Of a stretch of DNA of 64,000 bases, positions 20,269-28,761 are shown in pieces. Every line of letters starts with the position of its first letter. The stretch's first letter is position 1. The stretch lies in NCBI GenBank assembly GCA_019638525.1, contig JAHBTO010000003.1, positions 550,802-614,801 on the forward strand, in the 5' to 3' direction. Position numbers and translations under genes: made by a program. The notes below the pieces were generated by a model. It did no database searches. It was not told where the DNA came from and worked only from the letters and a program-made list of their open reading frames with translations. This DNA comes from Ferruginibacter sp. (GTDB taxonomy: Bacteria > Bacteroidota > Bacteroidia > Chitinophagales > Chitinophagaceae).

Positions 20269-21744
20269 TTAATAAGCCCTGGCAAATAAAACCCGCTGTG
20301 TACTTGGCTTACCGGTTAAAATACATTTGCCTTCTTCTTTTTTATTATTAAGCGGAATACACCTGATGGTTGCCTTGGTTTTTTCTTTTATCAGCTCTTC
20401 GGTTTCTGCACTGCCATCCCAATGGGCAGCAATAAATCCGCCTTTTTCATCAAGCAGTTTTACAAATTCATCCCAGCTATTGGCATTGGTAGTTTTTGTG
20501 GTACGAAAAGCAAGCGCTTTATCAAACATGCTTTGTTGTATATCGGCTAACAGTTTTACAACATGGTTTGCCAGCCCATCCATCGAAACGCTGTTTTTTT
20601 CTTTGGTATCACGCCTTGCTACTTCTACCACTTTATTTTCTATATCACGCAATCCCATAGCAAGCCTTACCGGTACGCCCTGCAATTCATACTGTGCAAA
20701 TTTCCAGCCGGGGCGGCTGTTATCGCTGTTATCGTATTTAACACGTATGCCTAATGCTTTTAATGATGCAGCTATTTCATTTGCTTTTGCATCAATAACA
20801 GCCTTACTTTCTTCGCCTTTATAAATAGGAACAATCACTACTTGCAGCGGAGCAATTTTTGGAGGCAATACCAAACCCTGGTCATCGCTGTGCGCCATTA
20901 TTAATGCACCAATCAATCTTGTAGATACACCCCAAGATGTAGCCCATACATATTCCTGTTTATTTTCTTTATTTAAAAACTGCACTTCAAAAGCCCTGGC
21001 AAAATTTTGTCCCAGGAAATGAGAAGTGCCGGCCTGCAAAGCTTTTCCATCCTGCATCAATGCCTCAATGCAATAGGTATCTTCTGCACCGGCAAAACGT
21101 TCGTTAGGTGTTTTTACACCTTTTATTACAGGCACCGCCATATATTCTTCCACAAATTCTGCATACACATCAAGCATGCGTAATGTTTCTTCCACCGCTT
21201 CTTCTTTTGTTGCATGTGCAGTATGCCCTTCCTGCCAAAGAAATTCGGCAGTGCGTAAAAACAAACGGGTACGCATTTCCCAACGCACCACATTGGCCCA
21301 TTGGTTAATTAATAATGGCAAATCACGGTAAGATTGTATCCAGTCTTTATAAGTGTTCCATATAATTGTTTCGGATGTTGGCCGAACAATTAATTCTTCT
21401 TCCAGTTTTGCATCGGGGTCCACAACAATTCCTTTTCCTTCGGTATCGTTCATCAGCCTGTAATGTGTTACCACTGCACATTCTTTGGCAAAGCCTTCTA
21501 CATGCGCCGCCTCTTTGCTTAAAAAACTTTTTGGGATAAATAAAGGGAAGTAAGCATTTACATGCCCTGTTTCTTTAAACATTTTATCCAACTGGTCACG
21601 CATGTTTTCCCAAAGGGCAAAGCCATAAGGTTTTATTACCATGCAGCCACGTACAGCCGAATAATCGGCCAGGCCGCCTTTAATTACAAGATCGTTATAC
21701 CACTGCGAATAATCTTCGGTTCTTGATGTAAGTTCTTTACTCAT
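20269..21744 (-). CDS. proS: Prolyl-tRNA synthetase, short (eukaryote/archaea-like) type
   Basis: Class II aminoacyl-tRNA synthetase that charges tRNA-Pro. The 491 residues are the length of the form that lacks the bacterial editing insertion. Class II motif 2 is seen in [23 protein letters not shown] (about 152-175), preceded by [13 protein letters not shown]; motif 3 ([24 protein letters not shown]) follows near 275. An anticodon-binding domain (about 300-400) and the C-terminal zinc-binding-like domain of this type end in RVLFARAY with the expected terminal Tyr. It starts ATGAGTAAAG. It is a single gene, divergent from a lipoprotein gene. Confidence 0.97.
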   Translation of the reverse strand: MSKELTSRTEDYSQWYNDLVIKGGLADYSAVRGCMVIKPYGFALWENMRDQLDKMFKETGHVNAYFPLFIPKSFLSKEAAHVEGFAKECAVVTHYRLMNDTEGKGIVVDPDAKLEEELIVRPTSETIIWNTYKDWIQSYRDLPLLINQWANVVRWEMRTRLFLRTAEFLWQEGHTAHATKEEAVEETLRMLDVYAEFVEEYMAVPVIKGVKTPNERFAGAEDTYCIEALMQDGKALQAGTSHFLGQNFARAFEVQFLNKENKQEYVWATSWGVSTRLIGALIMAHSDDQGLVLPPKIAPLQVVIVPIYKGEESKAVIDAKANEIAASLKALGIRVKYDNSDNSRPGWKFAQYELQGVPVRLAMGLRDIENKVVEVARRDTKEKNSVSMDGLANHVVKLLADIQQSMFDKALAFRTTKTTNANSWDEFVKLLDEKGGFIAAHWDGSAETEELIKEKTKATIRCIPLNNKKEEGKCILTGKPSTQRVLFARAY

Positions 21745-21915
21745 TTATTTTTTGATGGTTATATGTGGGTACTTAACTTATTTCTTTTAGCACTGCATTA
21801 ACAACAGTCTGTTTAACTTTATTGTCTGATAATTAAAGCATGTGCAGGTACACAAGTAATTTTAAAACTGCACAAAAATAGTAACTTCAACCTTAAATGC
21901 TAAAAACAAATTGCT

Positions 21916-22560
21916 ATGCAAACAAAAATTTTACTTATTGCCTTATCCGTTGCAGCATTTAGCAGTTGCAGCACTGCATATAAAACCGGGCAAACACCCG
22001 ATGATGTTTATTATTCGCCGGCCAGGGTTGATGAAACTGTTTACAGCAACGAACGCAACCAGGCACGCTACCAACCTGCAACCGATTATGAAATAACCAT
22101 GGGCATCAAGGACTGGCGCTGGCGTAGTTTTAGAGATGATTATGATTACTATTACAGTCCTTATAATTTTGTAACCTGCAATACTTATAATTATGGATAT
22201 TATTACAACCCGTATTATTATCCCTGGGCTATTTATACCGGCAAACTTATTTACAGTGCACCTGTAAACACTACACCCCGTATGGTTAATTTAAATGCAT
22301 ACAATGGATACAATGCAAGGGTGGCTGCAGGCAAAACCAATGGAACATTAACATGGGCAAACCCATCTACACAATATAATAACAGCAACCGTAGCAGCGC
22401 AAGGCGTGAAGGCAGGACAATTATTTTGCCCCGCAACAGTTCATCATCCGAAAACAATTCAAGGTCTTATTCGCCATCATCATCAGGCAGTAGCGGAAGT
22501 TCATCATCGGGTAGCAGCAGTTCGGGTTCAAGTGTAAGCAGGCCGGGCAGGGGAGGATAA
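21916..22560 (+). CDS. Putative lipoprotein with serine/glycine-rich tail
   Basis: A 214-residue protein of unknown function. The N-terminus is a lipoprotein-type signal with a cysteine at residue 18 (AAFSSCSTAYKTG). The middle (about 25-110) has TPDDVYYSPAR and Tyr/Asn-rich stretches, and the last 50 residues are mostly Ser and Gly, ending in RPGRGG; such tails are low complexity and suggest a surface-exposed or cell-wall position. It starts 170 bases from the divergent proS gene and is followed by the OmpP1/FadL-like gene after about 100 bases in the same direction, so it could be an outer-membrane partner of that porin. I do not recognise a named domain. Confidence 0.7.
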   Translation: MQTKILLIALSVAAFSSCSTAYKTGQTPDDVYYSPARVDETVYSNERNQARYQPATDYEITMGIKDWRWRSFRDDYDYYYSPYNFVTCNTYNYGYYYNPYYYPWAIYTGKLIYSAPVNTTPRMVNLNAYNGYNARVAAGKTNGTLTWANPSTQYNNSNRSSARREGRTIILPRNSSSSENNSRSYSPSSSGSSGSSSSGSSSSGSSVSRPGRGG

Positions 22561-22664
22561 GCCAATGCTACTATTATTTCTTTGTAATTATTTACATTGA
22601 TTTTTAAAAGCAGGGAAAAAATTGATTCCTGTTTGAAGTACGATTGCAAAACAAAAGCTTTTCT

Positions 22665-24209
22665 ATGAAATCACATTTACTCTTTTCCTTTTTACTCATA
22701 AGTATCATTGTTAATGCACAGGTTCCGGAAGATGCCCTGCGGTATTCTTTTTATCCGCAAAACGGCACAGCCCGTAATATGGCCATTGGCGGCGCCATGG
22801 GCTCGCTGGGCGGCGATGTTACCGCTACCTTTGTAAACCCCGCCGGGCTTGGTTTGTACCGAACAAATGAATTTGTAATTACACCTTCATTTATTTTTAA
22901 TAATAACAAAGCTAATTTCAGGGATACCGAATCTAAAAATAAAAAAAATGCTTTTGGGCTGGGTACCACCGGTTGGGTTTTTGGGCATACCAATAATAAC
23001 AATCCCAGAAACAGCAGCGCTTTCAGCATTGCATTTGTACAATCGGCAAACTTTAATAACATAACTAAGTATAACGGTTTAAATGATTACAGTTCGTTTG
23101 GCGAGCAGTTTGCCGAGGAATTTGCAAAAAGCGGTTTAACCATTAATGAAGTGTTGAACACAAATTCGCCTTATCCATACACATCGGCGCCGGCATTATA
23201 TACTTACCTTATAGATACAGTTACTATAAATGGTATTGTACAGGTAAAGGCAGCGCCAGAATATATTTTAGATGCCGGGCAGGCGCTAAGCCAGCAGATG
23301 CTGAAAACAACAAAAGGCGGCCTGTACGATTTTGCAGTTGGCTATGCATACAACAGCGGCGATAAATTATATATAGGCGCCAGCATTGATATTCCATTGG
23401 TGAATTATGAAAGTAATACGGTTTTTACCGAGTCAGACACATCAACCAACAATGCTAATCATTTTAATAAGTTTGAATACACAGATAATTTTACAACAAA
23501 AGGCACCGGCTTAAATGCAAAGCTTGGTGTTATTTATAAACCAAAAGATTTTATACGCCTTGGCCTTGCCATACATACACCTACCTGGATGTTTTTAACC
23601 GATACCCGTACAACAACTTTAACCACGCAGGTTGAAAACCCGGTTCAAACTTTTAGCGTTAGTTCGCAAACCTTTACCAACAGCCAGCCCGGCGAAGCAA
23701 AGTATATACAGCGTACGCCATTTAAAGCCATCATCAGTGGCGCTTATGTGTTTAGAGAAATTTCGGATGTAACAAAACAGAAAGGTTTCATCAGCGCCGA
23801 TATAGAATATGTGCATCACAAAGGCAGCCGTTTTAGCAGCGATAATGAAACCGTAACCGATAACGAAAAAAATTATTACAAGGCATTGAATAACGTGGTG
23901 AAGGCAGATTATAAAGGCAATTTTAATTTTAGAGTTGGCGGCGAACTGAAATTTAATATTATTATGGCAAGACTTGGTTTTGCTTATTATGGCAACCCAT
24001 ATAAAGATGCAGGCTACAAAGCCAACCGTATGTTATTGAGTGGCGGCCTCGGTTACCGCAACAAAGGTTTTTTTGTTGACCTCACTTATGTGTATGCTAT
24101 TACTAAAGATGTAAATTTCCCATACCGGTTACAAGACCGGGCAAATACCTATGCCAGCTTAAAAGAAAACAGGGGTAACGTGGTGGCCACACTTGGCCTT
24201 AAATTTTAA
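22665..24209 (+). CDS. OmpP1/FadL/TodX-like outer-membrane transporter
   Basis: Outer-membrane beta-barrel of the FadL type, which lets hydrophobic compounds such as fatty acids cross the outer membrane. From ATG 22665 it has 514 residues: a signal peptide (about 1-19, SIIVNAQ), then the family's N-terminal pattern RNMAIGGAMGSLGGDVTATFVNPAGLGLY, in which NPAGL is diagnostic, then barrel strands to a C-terminal Phe (VVATLGLKF). The frame opens at a TTG 21 bases earlier, but the ATG directly before the signal peptide is the natural start. A strong terminator follows. No fatty-acid genes adjoin it. Confidence 0.88.
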   Translation: MKSHLLFSFLLISIIVNAQVPEDALRYSFYPQNGTARNMAIGGAMGSLGGDVTATFVNPAGLGLYRTNEFVITPSFIFNNNKANFRDTESKNKKNAFGLGTTGWVFGHTNNNNPRNSSAFSIAFVQSANFNNITKYNGLNDYSSFGEQFAEEFAKSGLTINEVLNTNSPYPYTSAPALYTYLIDTVTINGIVQVKAAPEYILDAGQALSQQMLKTTKGGLYDFAVGYAYNSGDKLYIGASIDIPLVNYESNTVFTESDTSTNNANHFNKFEYTDNFTTKGTGLNAKLGVIYKPKDFIRLGLAIHTPTWMFLTDTRTTTLTTQVENPVQTFSVSSQTFTNSQPGEAKYIQRTPFKAIISGAYVFREISDVTKQKGFISADIEYVHHKGSRFSSDNETVTDNEKNYYKALNNVVKADYKGNFNFRVGGELKFNIIMARLGFAYYGNPYKDAGYKANRMLLSGGLGYRNKGFFVDLTYVYAITKDVNFPYRLQDRANTYASLKENRGNVVATLGLKF

Positions 24210-24228
24210 CCAGGACCAATTGCTTATA

Positions 24229-24262
24229 TACGCCCCTGATTTTTTTCGGGGGCGTTTTTTTT
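24229..24262 (+). terminator. Intrinsic terminator after the FadL-like gene
   Basis: A GC-rich stem pairs CGCCCC (24231-24236) with GGGGCG (24249-24254), extended by further pairs into the loop, and is followed by eight Ts. It lies 20 bases past the stop codon on the plus strand. Confidence 0.9.
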
Positions 24263-24289
24263 GAATGAATGGAAATGCTTTGCTACCGG

Positions 24290-24655
24290 CTACACGGTGG
24301 TTAAGTATTTTTTAATGATGACATAACCTATTATAGCAAGCAACAGTATAAGTATAATAGTGAAATAAAGCCAGGGCTGTTCTTTTAATTTTCGTTTTTC
24401 TTTTTTTAGCTTTTTTTTCTGTGTTTGTTTTTTTAAATCTTCGTTTAATTGCTGCACTAATAACAGCACATCTTTTTTGTCTTTAAATTTTTCCAGTCCT
24501 TCCACCGCATCGTTCATAAAAGCATCATCGGCCATCTGCTTCTCCACTTCGTGTGCTTCGGCAGCCGGCAATTTCTTATTCAGGTAATCAAGCAGCTTGT
24601 CTTGCTCAATATCTTTATTAAGGTTGGCCAGTATGTCTTTTAAATTATCGCTCAT
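24290..24655 (-). CDS. Probable anti-sigma factor, single-pass membrane protein
   Basis: A 121-residue protein with a soluble helical N-terminal part (about 1-75, with DYLNKKLPAAEAHEVEKQM, which resembles the zinc-finger-less anti-sigma N-terminus of Bacteroidota), a very basic Lys-rich stretch (about 75-90), one membrane helix (about 93-115) and a short tail. It begins 31 bases after the end of an ECF sigma factor gene on the same strand. The layout of a cytoplasmic sigma-binding part and one membrane helix, plus its position, makes it the likely membrane-bound inhibitor of that sigma factor. Sequence alone does not prove this. Confidence 0.65.
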   Translation of the reverse strand: MSDNLKDILANLNKDIEQDKLLDYLNKKLPAAEAHEVEKQMADDAFMNDAVEGLEKFKDKKDVLLLVQQLNEDLKKQTQKKKLKKEKRKLKEQPWLYFTIILILLLAIIGYVIIKKYLTTV

Positions 24656-24686
24656 GTATGCGTTTCTTTAATTGTGTAATGCCGGT

Positions 24687-25259
24687 TCAGCTTTTAACAG
24701 CCATTTTTTCCATCAGTATTTTTAAATTTCTTTTACCGTTTTGTATATGGCTTTTCACCTGCATCAGGTCAAAATTGGTTAGCCCGGTTATTTCCTGGTA
24801 ACTTTTCTTTTGCAGGTAAAATAATGTTATGCAAACCTGTTGTTCTTTGTTAAGTTGTTCAATGGCCCTCGACAGGTTATCCAATGCTTTGTCTTTTTCA
24901 ATAAAACTGTTTTTTTCTTCTGCATCGGCAGGTGTGGCCATAATGCGTTCATTAATTTCGGCCGTGTATTTGCCTTTATCCCTCAGCTTCATCAGGCAAT
25001 GGTTTTTGGCAATCATATACACCCAGCTCCTGAAATATTCTACTTTGTATTTATGCAGTTCGTTAATCACTTTTAAAAAAACCTGCTGCACGGCATCCCT
25101 TGCCTCTTCTTCATTTTTAAGGTACTTCATGCTTACGCCCAGTAACAGCATGGTGTAGCGTTCAAGCAAAATGCCCAGCCATTCATTGTTGTGGTCGGCA
25201 TAAAACCTGCTCAGCAGTTCTGTATCTTCAATATGTTTATAATCGTTTTTGTTCAACAC
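24687..25259 (-). CDS. ECF-type RNA polymerase sigma factor
   Basis: A 190-residue group 4 sigma factor. Region 2 (about 20-90) includes NEEEARDAVQQVFLKVINELHKYK and FRSWVYMIAKNHCLMKLRD, the usual RNA-polymerase-binding and -10 recognition helices; region 4 (about 120-180) has the helix-turn-helix with LNKEQQVCITLFYLQKKSYQEI. The start is GTG at 25259; a TTG directly follows, and the only nearby ATG runs straight into a stop. A perfect -7 element lies upstream. The next gene is its probable anti-sigma factor. The stress or signal it answers cannot be read here. Confidence 0.93.
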   Translation of the reverse strand: MLNKNDYKHIEDTELLSRFYADHNNEWLGILLERYTMLLLGVSMKYLKNEEEARDAVQQVFLKVINELHKYKVEYFRSWVYMIAKNHCLMKLRDKGKYTAEINERIMATPADAEEKNSFIEKDKALDNLSRAIEQLNKEQQVCITLFYLQKKSYQEITGLTNFDLMQVKSHIQNGKRNLKILMEKMAVKS

Positions 25260-25283
25260 TTACATGCTGTTTGTTTTGTAAAC

Positions 25284-25291
25284 CAAAATTA
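25284..25291 (-). promoter_or_regulatory. -7 element upstream of the ECF sigma gene
   Basis: Reads TAATTTTG on the minus strand, an exact TAnnTTTG match, 24 bases before the GTG start. There is no clear TTTG -33 box. Confidence 0.5.
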
Positions 25292-25304
25292 ATTGTAAAC
25301 GGGC

Positions 25305-25820
25305 TTATATGTTCAGGTACCTTTCTTCCATAATTTTTTTATGATGGTACACATGGCCAATAGTAATAAAACCCATACTTTTTACGGTGGCTTGTTTGTT
25401 ATTGGCTGTGCCGGCGGTTTCAAGCATATCTGCAGTAAAACTTTTATACAGCATTTCGGTTGATTTTCTAAGAGCAATGAATTCATCTACCAGTTCGCCC
25501 CATTGGCGTGCATTGCCGTTTGAGTTAGCTGCATAGTCGTTTTCATCAAAGCCGGGCAGTGATACCGTTTCCTTTCTTGAAAAACACAAAGCCCTGTAAT
25601 TAAAAATCCTTTCGGTGTCAATAATATGCTGCAACAGTTCCCTGATTGTCCATTTGCCGGTATCGTATGCAAACAAAGATTTTTCTTGGGTGATGGAGCG
25701 TAAAAATTTTTCAATAACCGGCAGTTGGTTGTTAAAAGCGGTAAGCAGGTCATCGTCGGGTACCTGTGCCACATATTTTTCAAAATAAGGTGGGTATTGT
25801 GTTGGTAAAGGTTTAGCCAT
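25305..25820 (-). CDS. DinB family protein
   Basis: A 171-residue four-helix DinB-superfamily protein, presumed metal-dependent. The metal histidines are placed as in the family: LLQHIIDTERIF near residue 62 and the C-terminal GHVYHHKKIMEERYL near residue 158. The ATG at 25820 (MAKPLPTQYPPYF) is chosen over an upstream in-frame ATG, since the extra 13 residues are not conserved-looking. It is the last ordinary gene before the repeat-rich accessory region. Its enzyme activity is unknown; many relatives are thiol-S-transferases. Confidence 0.85.
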   Translation of the reverse strand: MAKPLPTQYPPYFEKYVAQVPDDDLLTAFNNQLPVIEKFLRSITQEKSLFAYDTGKWTIRELLQHIIDTERIFNYRALCFSRKETVSLPGFDENDYAANSNGNARQWGELVDEFIALRKSTEMLYKSFTADMLETAGTANNKQATVKSMGFITIGHVYHHKKIMEERYLNI

Positions 25821-25875
25821 TGTATTTGTTATTAAAGCAACTAAATTACAAAAAAGCATTCGTTTATTATAGGTG

Positions 25876-26271
25876 AATATTGAAAAGCAAAAGATGATTA
25901 ATTTTACTGAAGCTAAAATTGTATTCCTTAGCTATGGCAAGTGGCACAAAAACAAAATCCAATACTACTACTGCAAGTAATCCCACTGGCGCAAGTGTTC
26001 GGCTTTGCCGATCACTTGATGCTGTTTAATTTCGCCCTTATTGAATCAGGGAAATTAAAAACAAAAGATGATTAATTATACCAACGCTAAATTTGTATTC
26101 CTTAGCTATAGCTGGTGGCACAAAAAACAAAATCCAATACAACTACTGTAAATAACCACTGCATCTTTGAGCTGTAACTAAATTTCAAATTATAATTACC
26201 GCACCTACGGCGCTCCATTAAATCTTCTTTTTTATTTTTTACCATAATATCGCCTCTACGAGGCTTACTTT
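25876..26271. repeat. Dispersed repeat cluster A (one partial and one full R2 unit plus hairpin module)
   Basis: Two copies of a repeat I call R2 lie in tandem: a partial one at about 25876-25978 and a full one at about 26053-26271. Both share CTTAGCTAT, GTGGCACAAAA and AAATCCAATAC. Between them is a hairpin (25992-26018) in which CAAGTG pairs with CACTTG around a CGGC/GCCG inner stem, and a degenerate CCCTTATTGAATCAGGG hairpin. Other copies lie at 29.7, 34.7 and 35.8 kb. Open frames in R2 are not conserved between copies, so I treat it as non-coding. Confidence 0.8.
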
Positions 26272-26509
26272 TGCCATCGTAGGTAGTTGCTGCTGTCTGC
26301 CTGCCCGCCGGTAGGCAAGGTTTTTAACCAACGGCACAGCTTACTGTTACTTTCTGAAGAATAAAATAAATTATGTACTTTGCTTCAAAGGATTCTGTTG
26401 TTGAACTTTTTTAATTACGGGCTTTATTTTATTAAGAAATGGTACTAGCTCAATACGCCGCTGGTCGAAGACCAGGCGGCGGTATGTAGGAGGCTTACCT
26501 ACGATGGCA
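26272..26509. mobile_element. MITE-like element, copy A (238 bp)
   Basis: Bounded by a perfect 13-bp terminal inverted repeat, TGCCATCGTAGGT (26272-26284) and its complement (26497-26509). The inside is nearly the same as the element at 28478-28713 from TTTTTAACCAACGGCACAGC onward, and includes a strong GC hairpin with a GAA loop (about 26455-26482) and a CTTTG/CAAAG hairpin. No transposase is encoded, so it would move only with outside help. A palindromic stretch TGCCTGCC..GGTAGGCA near 26298 is absent from the second copy, so the element is modular. Confidence 0.75.
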
Positions 26510-26552
26510 AAATGAGCCCAACAATATAACAAAGCTGCATGTGTTTAATAAT

Positions 26553-27700
26553 ATGCCTATAAATAAAAACGGTTACCTTTATATATATGTTAGCAACGAA
26601 ACACCTAACATAGATGTGCCTGCCTGCCGGTAGGCAGGTTCTTTGATAATTTACAGGTTACCCATGTACGAGGGCAGATTTTGGAGGAGACGCATTATTA
26701 TCCGTTCGGATTAGTTATGAGCGGAATCTCCTTAAAGAGTTTAAACTTCGGTTCCCCATCTAATAAACTTAAGTACATAAGTAAAGAAGAACAACGCCAG
26801 GAGTTCTCCGATGGTTCAGGCCTTGAATGGTTAGACTATGGAGCAAGGATGTATGACAATCAGATTGGGAGATGGATGGTGTTAGATTCAAAAAGTGAAG
26901 CATACTATTCAAGCTCTCCGTTTGTTTATGCGTTGAACAATCCAATTGTAAACTTCGACCCAAATGGGAAATGGACAGTATCACGTCATCATAGTATGAC
27001 TGTAATGGCATTATCTTCTGCTGGAATTGGCGGTACCCAAGCATATTGGATTGCTCACTATAGTGCGGTGTATGCAGATAACCCTAGAAATCATTTGATG
27101 TTAAACAATCTGGTTCATCCAACGAGAGGAGATATTTATCGCAGAGAAATTGATTACTCTTTCACAAAAAACTCACAGGTGACGGATTACCCTAATTATC
27201 AAGGCTACAATTTTAATGTATGGCATTCCATGCGTTCTCCCCAAGAAAAGCAAAGATTTGAAAACGGAACTATAGGAGGAATATCAGCAGAAGGAGCGAT
27301 GCAAAGAGGAATGGAGTTTGGGTGGGGTGAAATATTTTCTGCTGCTAAGTCAGGTACAAAGCTGGGGGACCTTAAAAAGAATAGTTGGCAAATTCAATCA
27401 GTAGGTCAAGGTTTGCATGCTCTTCAAGATGCTTATGCTCATCATGGGCGTGATGATGTTGGCTTTTCTCATTTAAGGAATGATGTTATTGGAAATAATA
27501 CGGCTGCTGAAGGGATTACAAATTCTGCTGTTGCGGTTTATGCACTTCTTACCAAAGATTATAATAGTGTAGATAAAATGATGGATGCAAACAAAGGCAG
27601 TTTAGGTTTTATCTCAACTGAGGGTATGTCTACACAACAAATAATGCAAGTATTTACAGCTATTCAGAATTATTTAACAGACCATAAACCCAAAAGATGA
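26553..27700 (+). pseudogene. Rhs/YD-repeat protein 3' end with toxin-like tip, interrupted by a 20-bp palindrome
   Basis: Remnant of a large Rhs polymorphic toxin gene. Reading from 26553 gives MPINKNGYLYIYVSNETPNIDV, typical of the region before the Rhs core, then a stop within a 20-bp palindrome (26619-26638). Removing that palindrome joins GTG to TTC in frame, giving FFDNLQVTHVRG and the intact core HYYPFGLVMSGIS, YGARMYDNQIGRWMVLD and NNPIVNFDPNGK. An uninterrupted frame from 26681 (TTG) to 27700 covers 339 residues. After the DPNG boundary (about residue 97) comes a unique tip of about 240 residues with HHSM (103-106), WHSM (181-184) and GLHALQDAYAHHG (244-256), suggesting a metal-binding enzyme. 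The large N-terminal part of Rhs is missing. Confidence 0.8.
26619..26638. repeat. 20-bp near-perfect palindrome inserted in the Rhs frame
   Basis: CCTGCCTGCCGGTAGGCAGG is self-complementary except for one G:T pair. Its 20 bases shift the frame and supply a TAG stop. Similar palindromes with a four-base loop lie within repeat copies near 26298 and 34966. Confidence 0.85.
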
Positions 27701-28104
27701 TGAATAGCAAGTTTGTGTTTTATTTATATGCTTCTTGCCTTGTTGGGGTTGGACTATTTCTATTTGTTTTATATGGGGCTACAGGGCATAGTTTTAATTT
27801 TAAAGAAGATGAATCATTGAAGTACTTTCTGTTTTCTATATCCTTTTTAACTGCATCTTTTCTTTTTTTGTGCAGTAGTCTTTTTGTAAAGTGGAGACCG
27901 ATGTATGTAATAACAAAATTGTTTCTGTCTCTTACATTGTGCTTACTACTGCTGCTATTAGGAATAGTTGTATATCTTTCTATTAAGCAAGGTTTTGTTT
28001 GGGCTGATCCAATTATTGTATTTTTTTTATTGCTATTGATATATGGAGCAGTACGGTATTTACGGAGAAAAGAGTTTTGGATTAATGCAACAAAGCCGCA
28101 GTGA
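27697..28104 (+). CDS. Four-helix membrane protein, candidate immunity protein
   Basis: A 135-residue protein with four hydrophobic segments (about 7-29, 42-63, 70-94 and 102-122) and a basic C-terminus (RRKEFW). Its ATG overlaps the stop of the Rhs tip (ATGA), which means translational coupling. In Rhs loci the gene directly after the toxin tip encodes the cognate immunity protein, so I infer this role; a membrane location would suit a toxin acting at the envelope. I recognise no named family. Its stop codon lies inside the loop of a terminator hairpin shared with the convergent XRE gene. Confidence 0.65.
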   Translation: MMNSKFVFYLYASCLVGVGLFLFVLYGATGHSFNFKEDESLKYFLFSISFLTASFLFLCSSLFVKWRPMYVITKLFLSLTLCLLLLLLGIVVYLSIKQGFVWADPIIVFFLLLLIYGAVRYLRRKEFWINATKPQ

Positions 28105-28117
28105 TGCGGCTTTGTTG
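28088..28117. terminator. Bidirectional hairpin with GTGA loop between immunity candidate and XRE gene
   Basis: A perfect 13-bp stem (28088-28100 with 28105-28117) closes the tetraloop GTGA, a GNRA-type loop. The loop contains the TGA stop of the upstream gene, and the XRE stop begins two bases beyond the stem. T tracts are weak (TTTGTTGTTT), so efficiency is uncertain. Confidence 0.75.
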
Positions 28118-28118
28118 T

Positions 28119-28463
28119 TTACAAAGCTTGCAGCTTTGCAGATTTTATAAGTCCGTCAATGGTGTAAAGAATATGTTCCCTGTCTTTGTCAGGCAGTGCA
28201 GAAATATCATTGAGCCGTTTAAGCATGGCGGTATCTTTTAAAGTTTTTCCTTCGTTGCTCTCACCGAGTAAATAACCCACGGTTGTATCAAGTATAGCAG
28301 CCATTTTTTTTACTGCATCAATAGAAGGGCTCATCTCATCACGTTCATAGCGACCGATAACAGAATGGGAAGTTTTTAAAGTCTTTGCCAGTTCCTGTTG
28401 TGATAATCCTTTGTCCTCTCTGCACTCCCTTAACTTTTTACCGAATGTTGTTTTTGTTGCCAT
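28119..28463 (-). CDS. XRE-family transcriptional regulator
   Basis: A 114-residue DNA-binding protein with a Cro/CI-type helix-turn-helix (about 8-62: LRECREDKGLSQQELAKTL, then SHSVIGRYERDEMSPS) and a C-terminal helical part (about 75-114: LKRLNDISALPDKDREHILY). It converges on the candidate immunity gene and ends next to the shared hairpin. A MITE-like repeat begins 15 bases upstream of its start and so covers its promoter region. A fragment of a related regulator survives at 29410-29544. It may control the toxin cassette, but its targets are not visible. Confidence 0.92.
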   Translation of the reverse strand: MATKTTFGKKLRECREDKGLSQQELAKTLKTSHSVIGRYERDEMSPSIDAVKKMAAILDTTVGYLLGESNEGKTLKDTAMLKRLNDISALPDKDREHILYTIDGLIKSAKLQAL

Positions 28464-28477
28464 AGTTGAACCTTTTC

Positions 28478-28713
28478 TGCCGCCGTAGGTAACACTTCAG
28501 CCGCCATGAGATGATGCCGCCGTCTGGTTTTTAACCAACGGCACAGCATGCTGTTACTTTCTGAAGAATAAAATAAATTATGTACTTTGCTTCAAAGGAT
28601 TCTGTTGTTGAACTTTTTTTTAAGGCTTTATTTTATTAAGAATTGGTACAAACTCAATACGCCGCTGGTCGAAGACCAGGCGGCGGCATGTCGGGGGCAT
28701 ACCTACGGCGGCA
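28478..28713. mobile_element. MITE-like element, copy B (236 bp)
   Basis: Bounded by a perfect 13-bp terminal inverted repeat, TGCCGCCGTAGGT (28478-28490) and its complement (28701-28713). It differs from copy A by two bases in each end, and the changes are matched so that pairing is kept. The inside has an ACAGCATGCTGT palindrome, a CTTTG/CAAAG hairpin and a long GC hairpin (about 28656-28686). It encodes no protein. No clear target-site duplication is visible in the AT-rich flanks. Confidence 0.78.
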
Positions 28714-28761
28714 AAAAATAACTAAAATTCATTCAAGCTATTTTAAAAACCTAACAAACAA

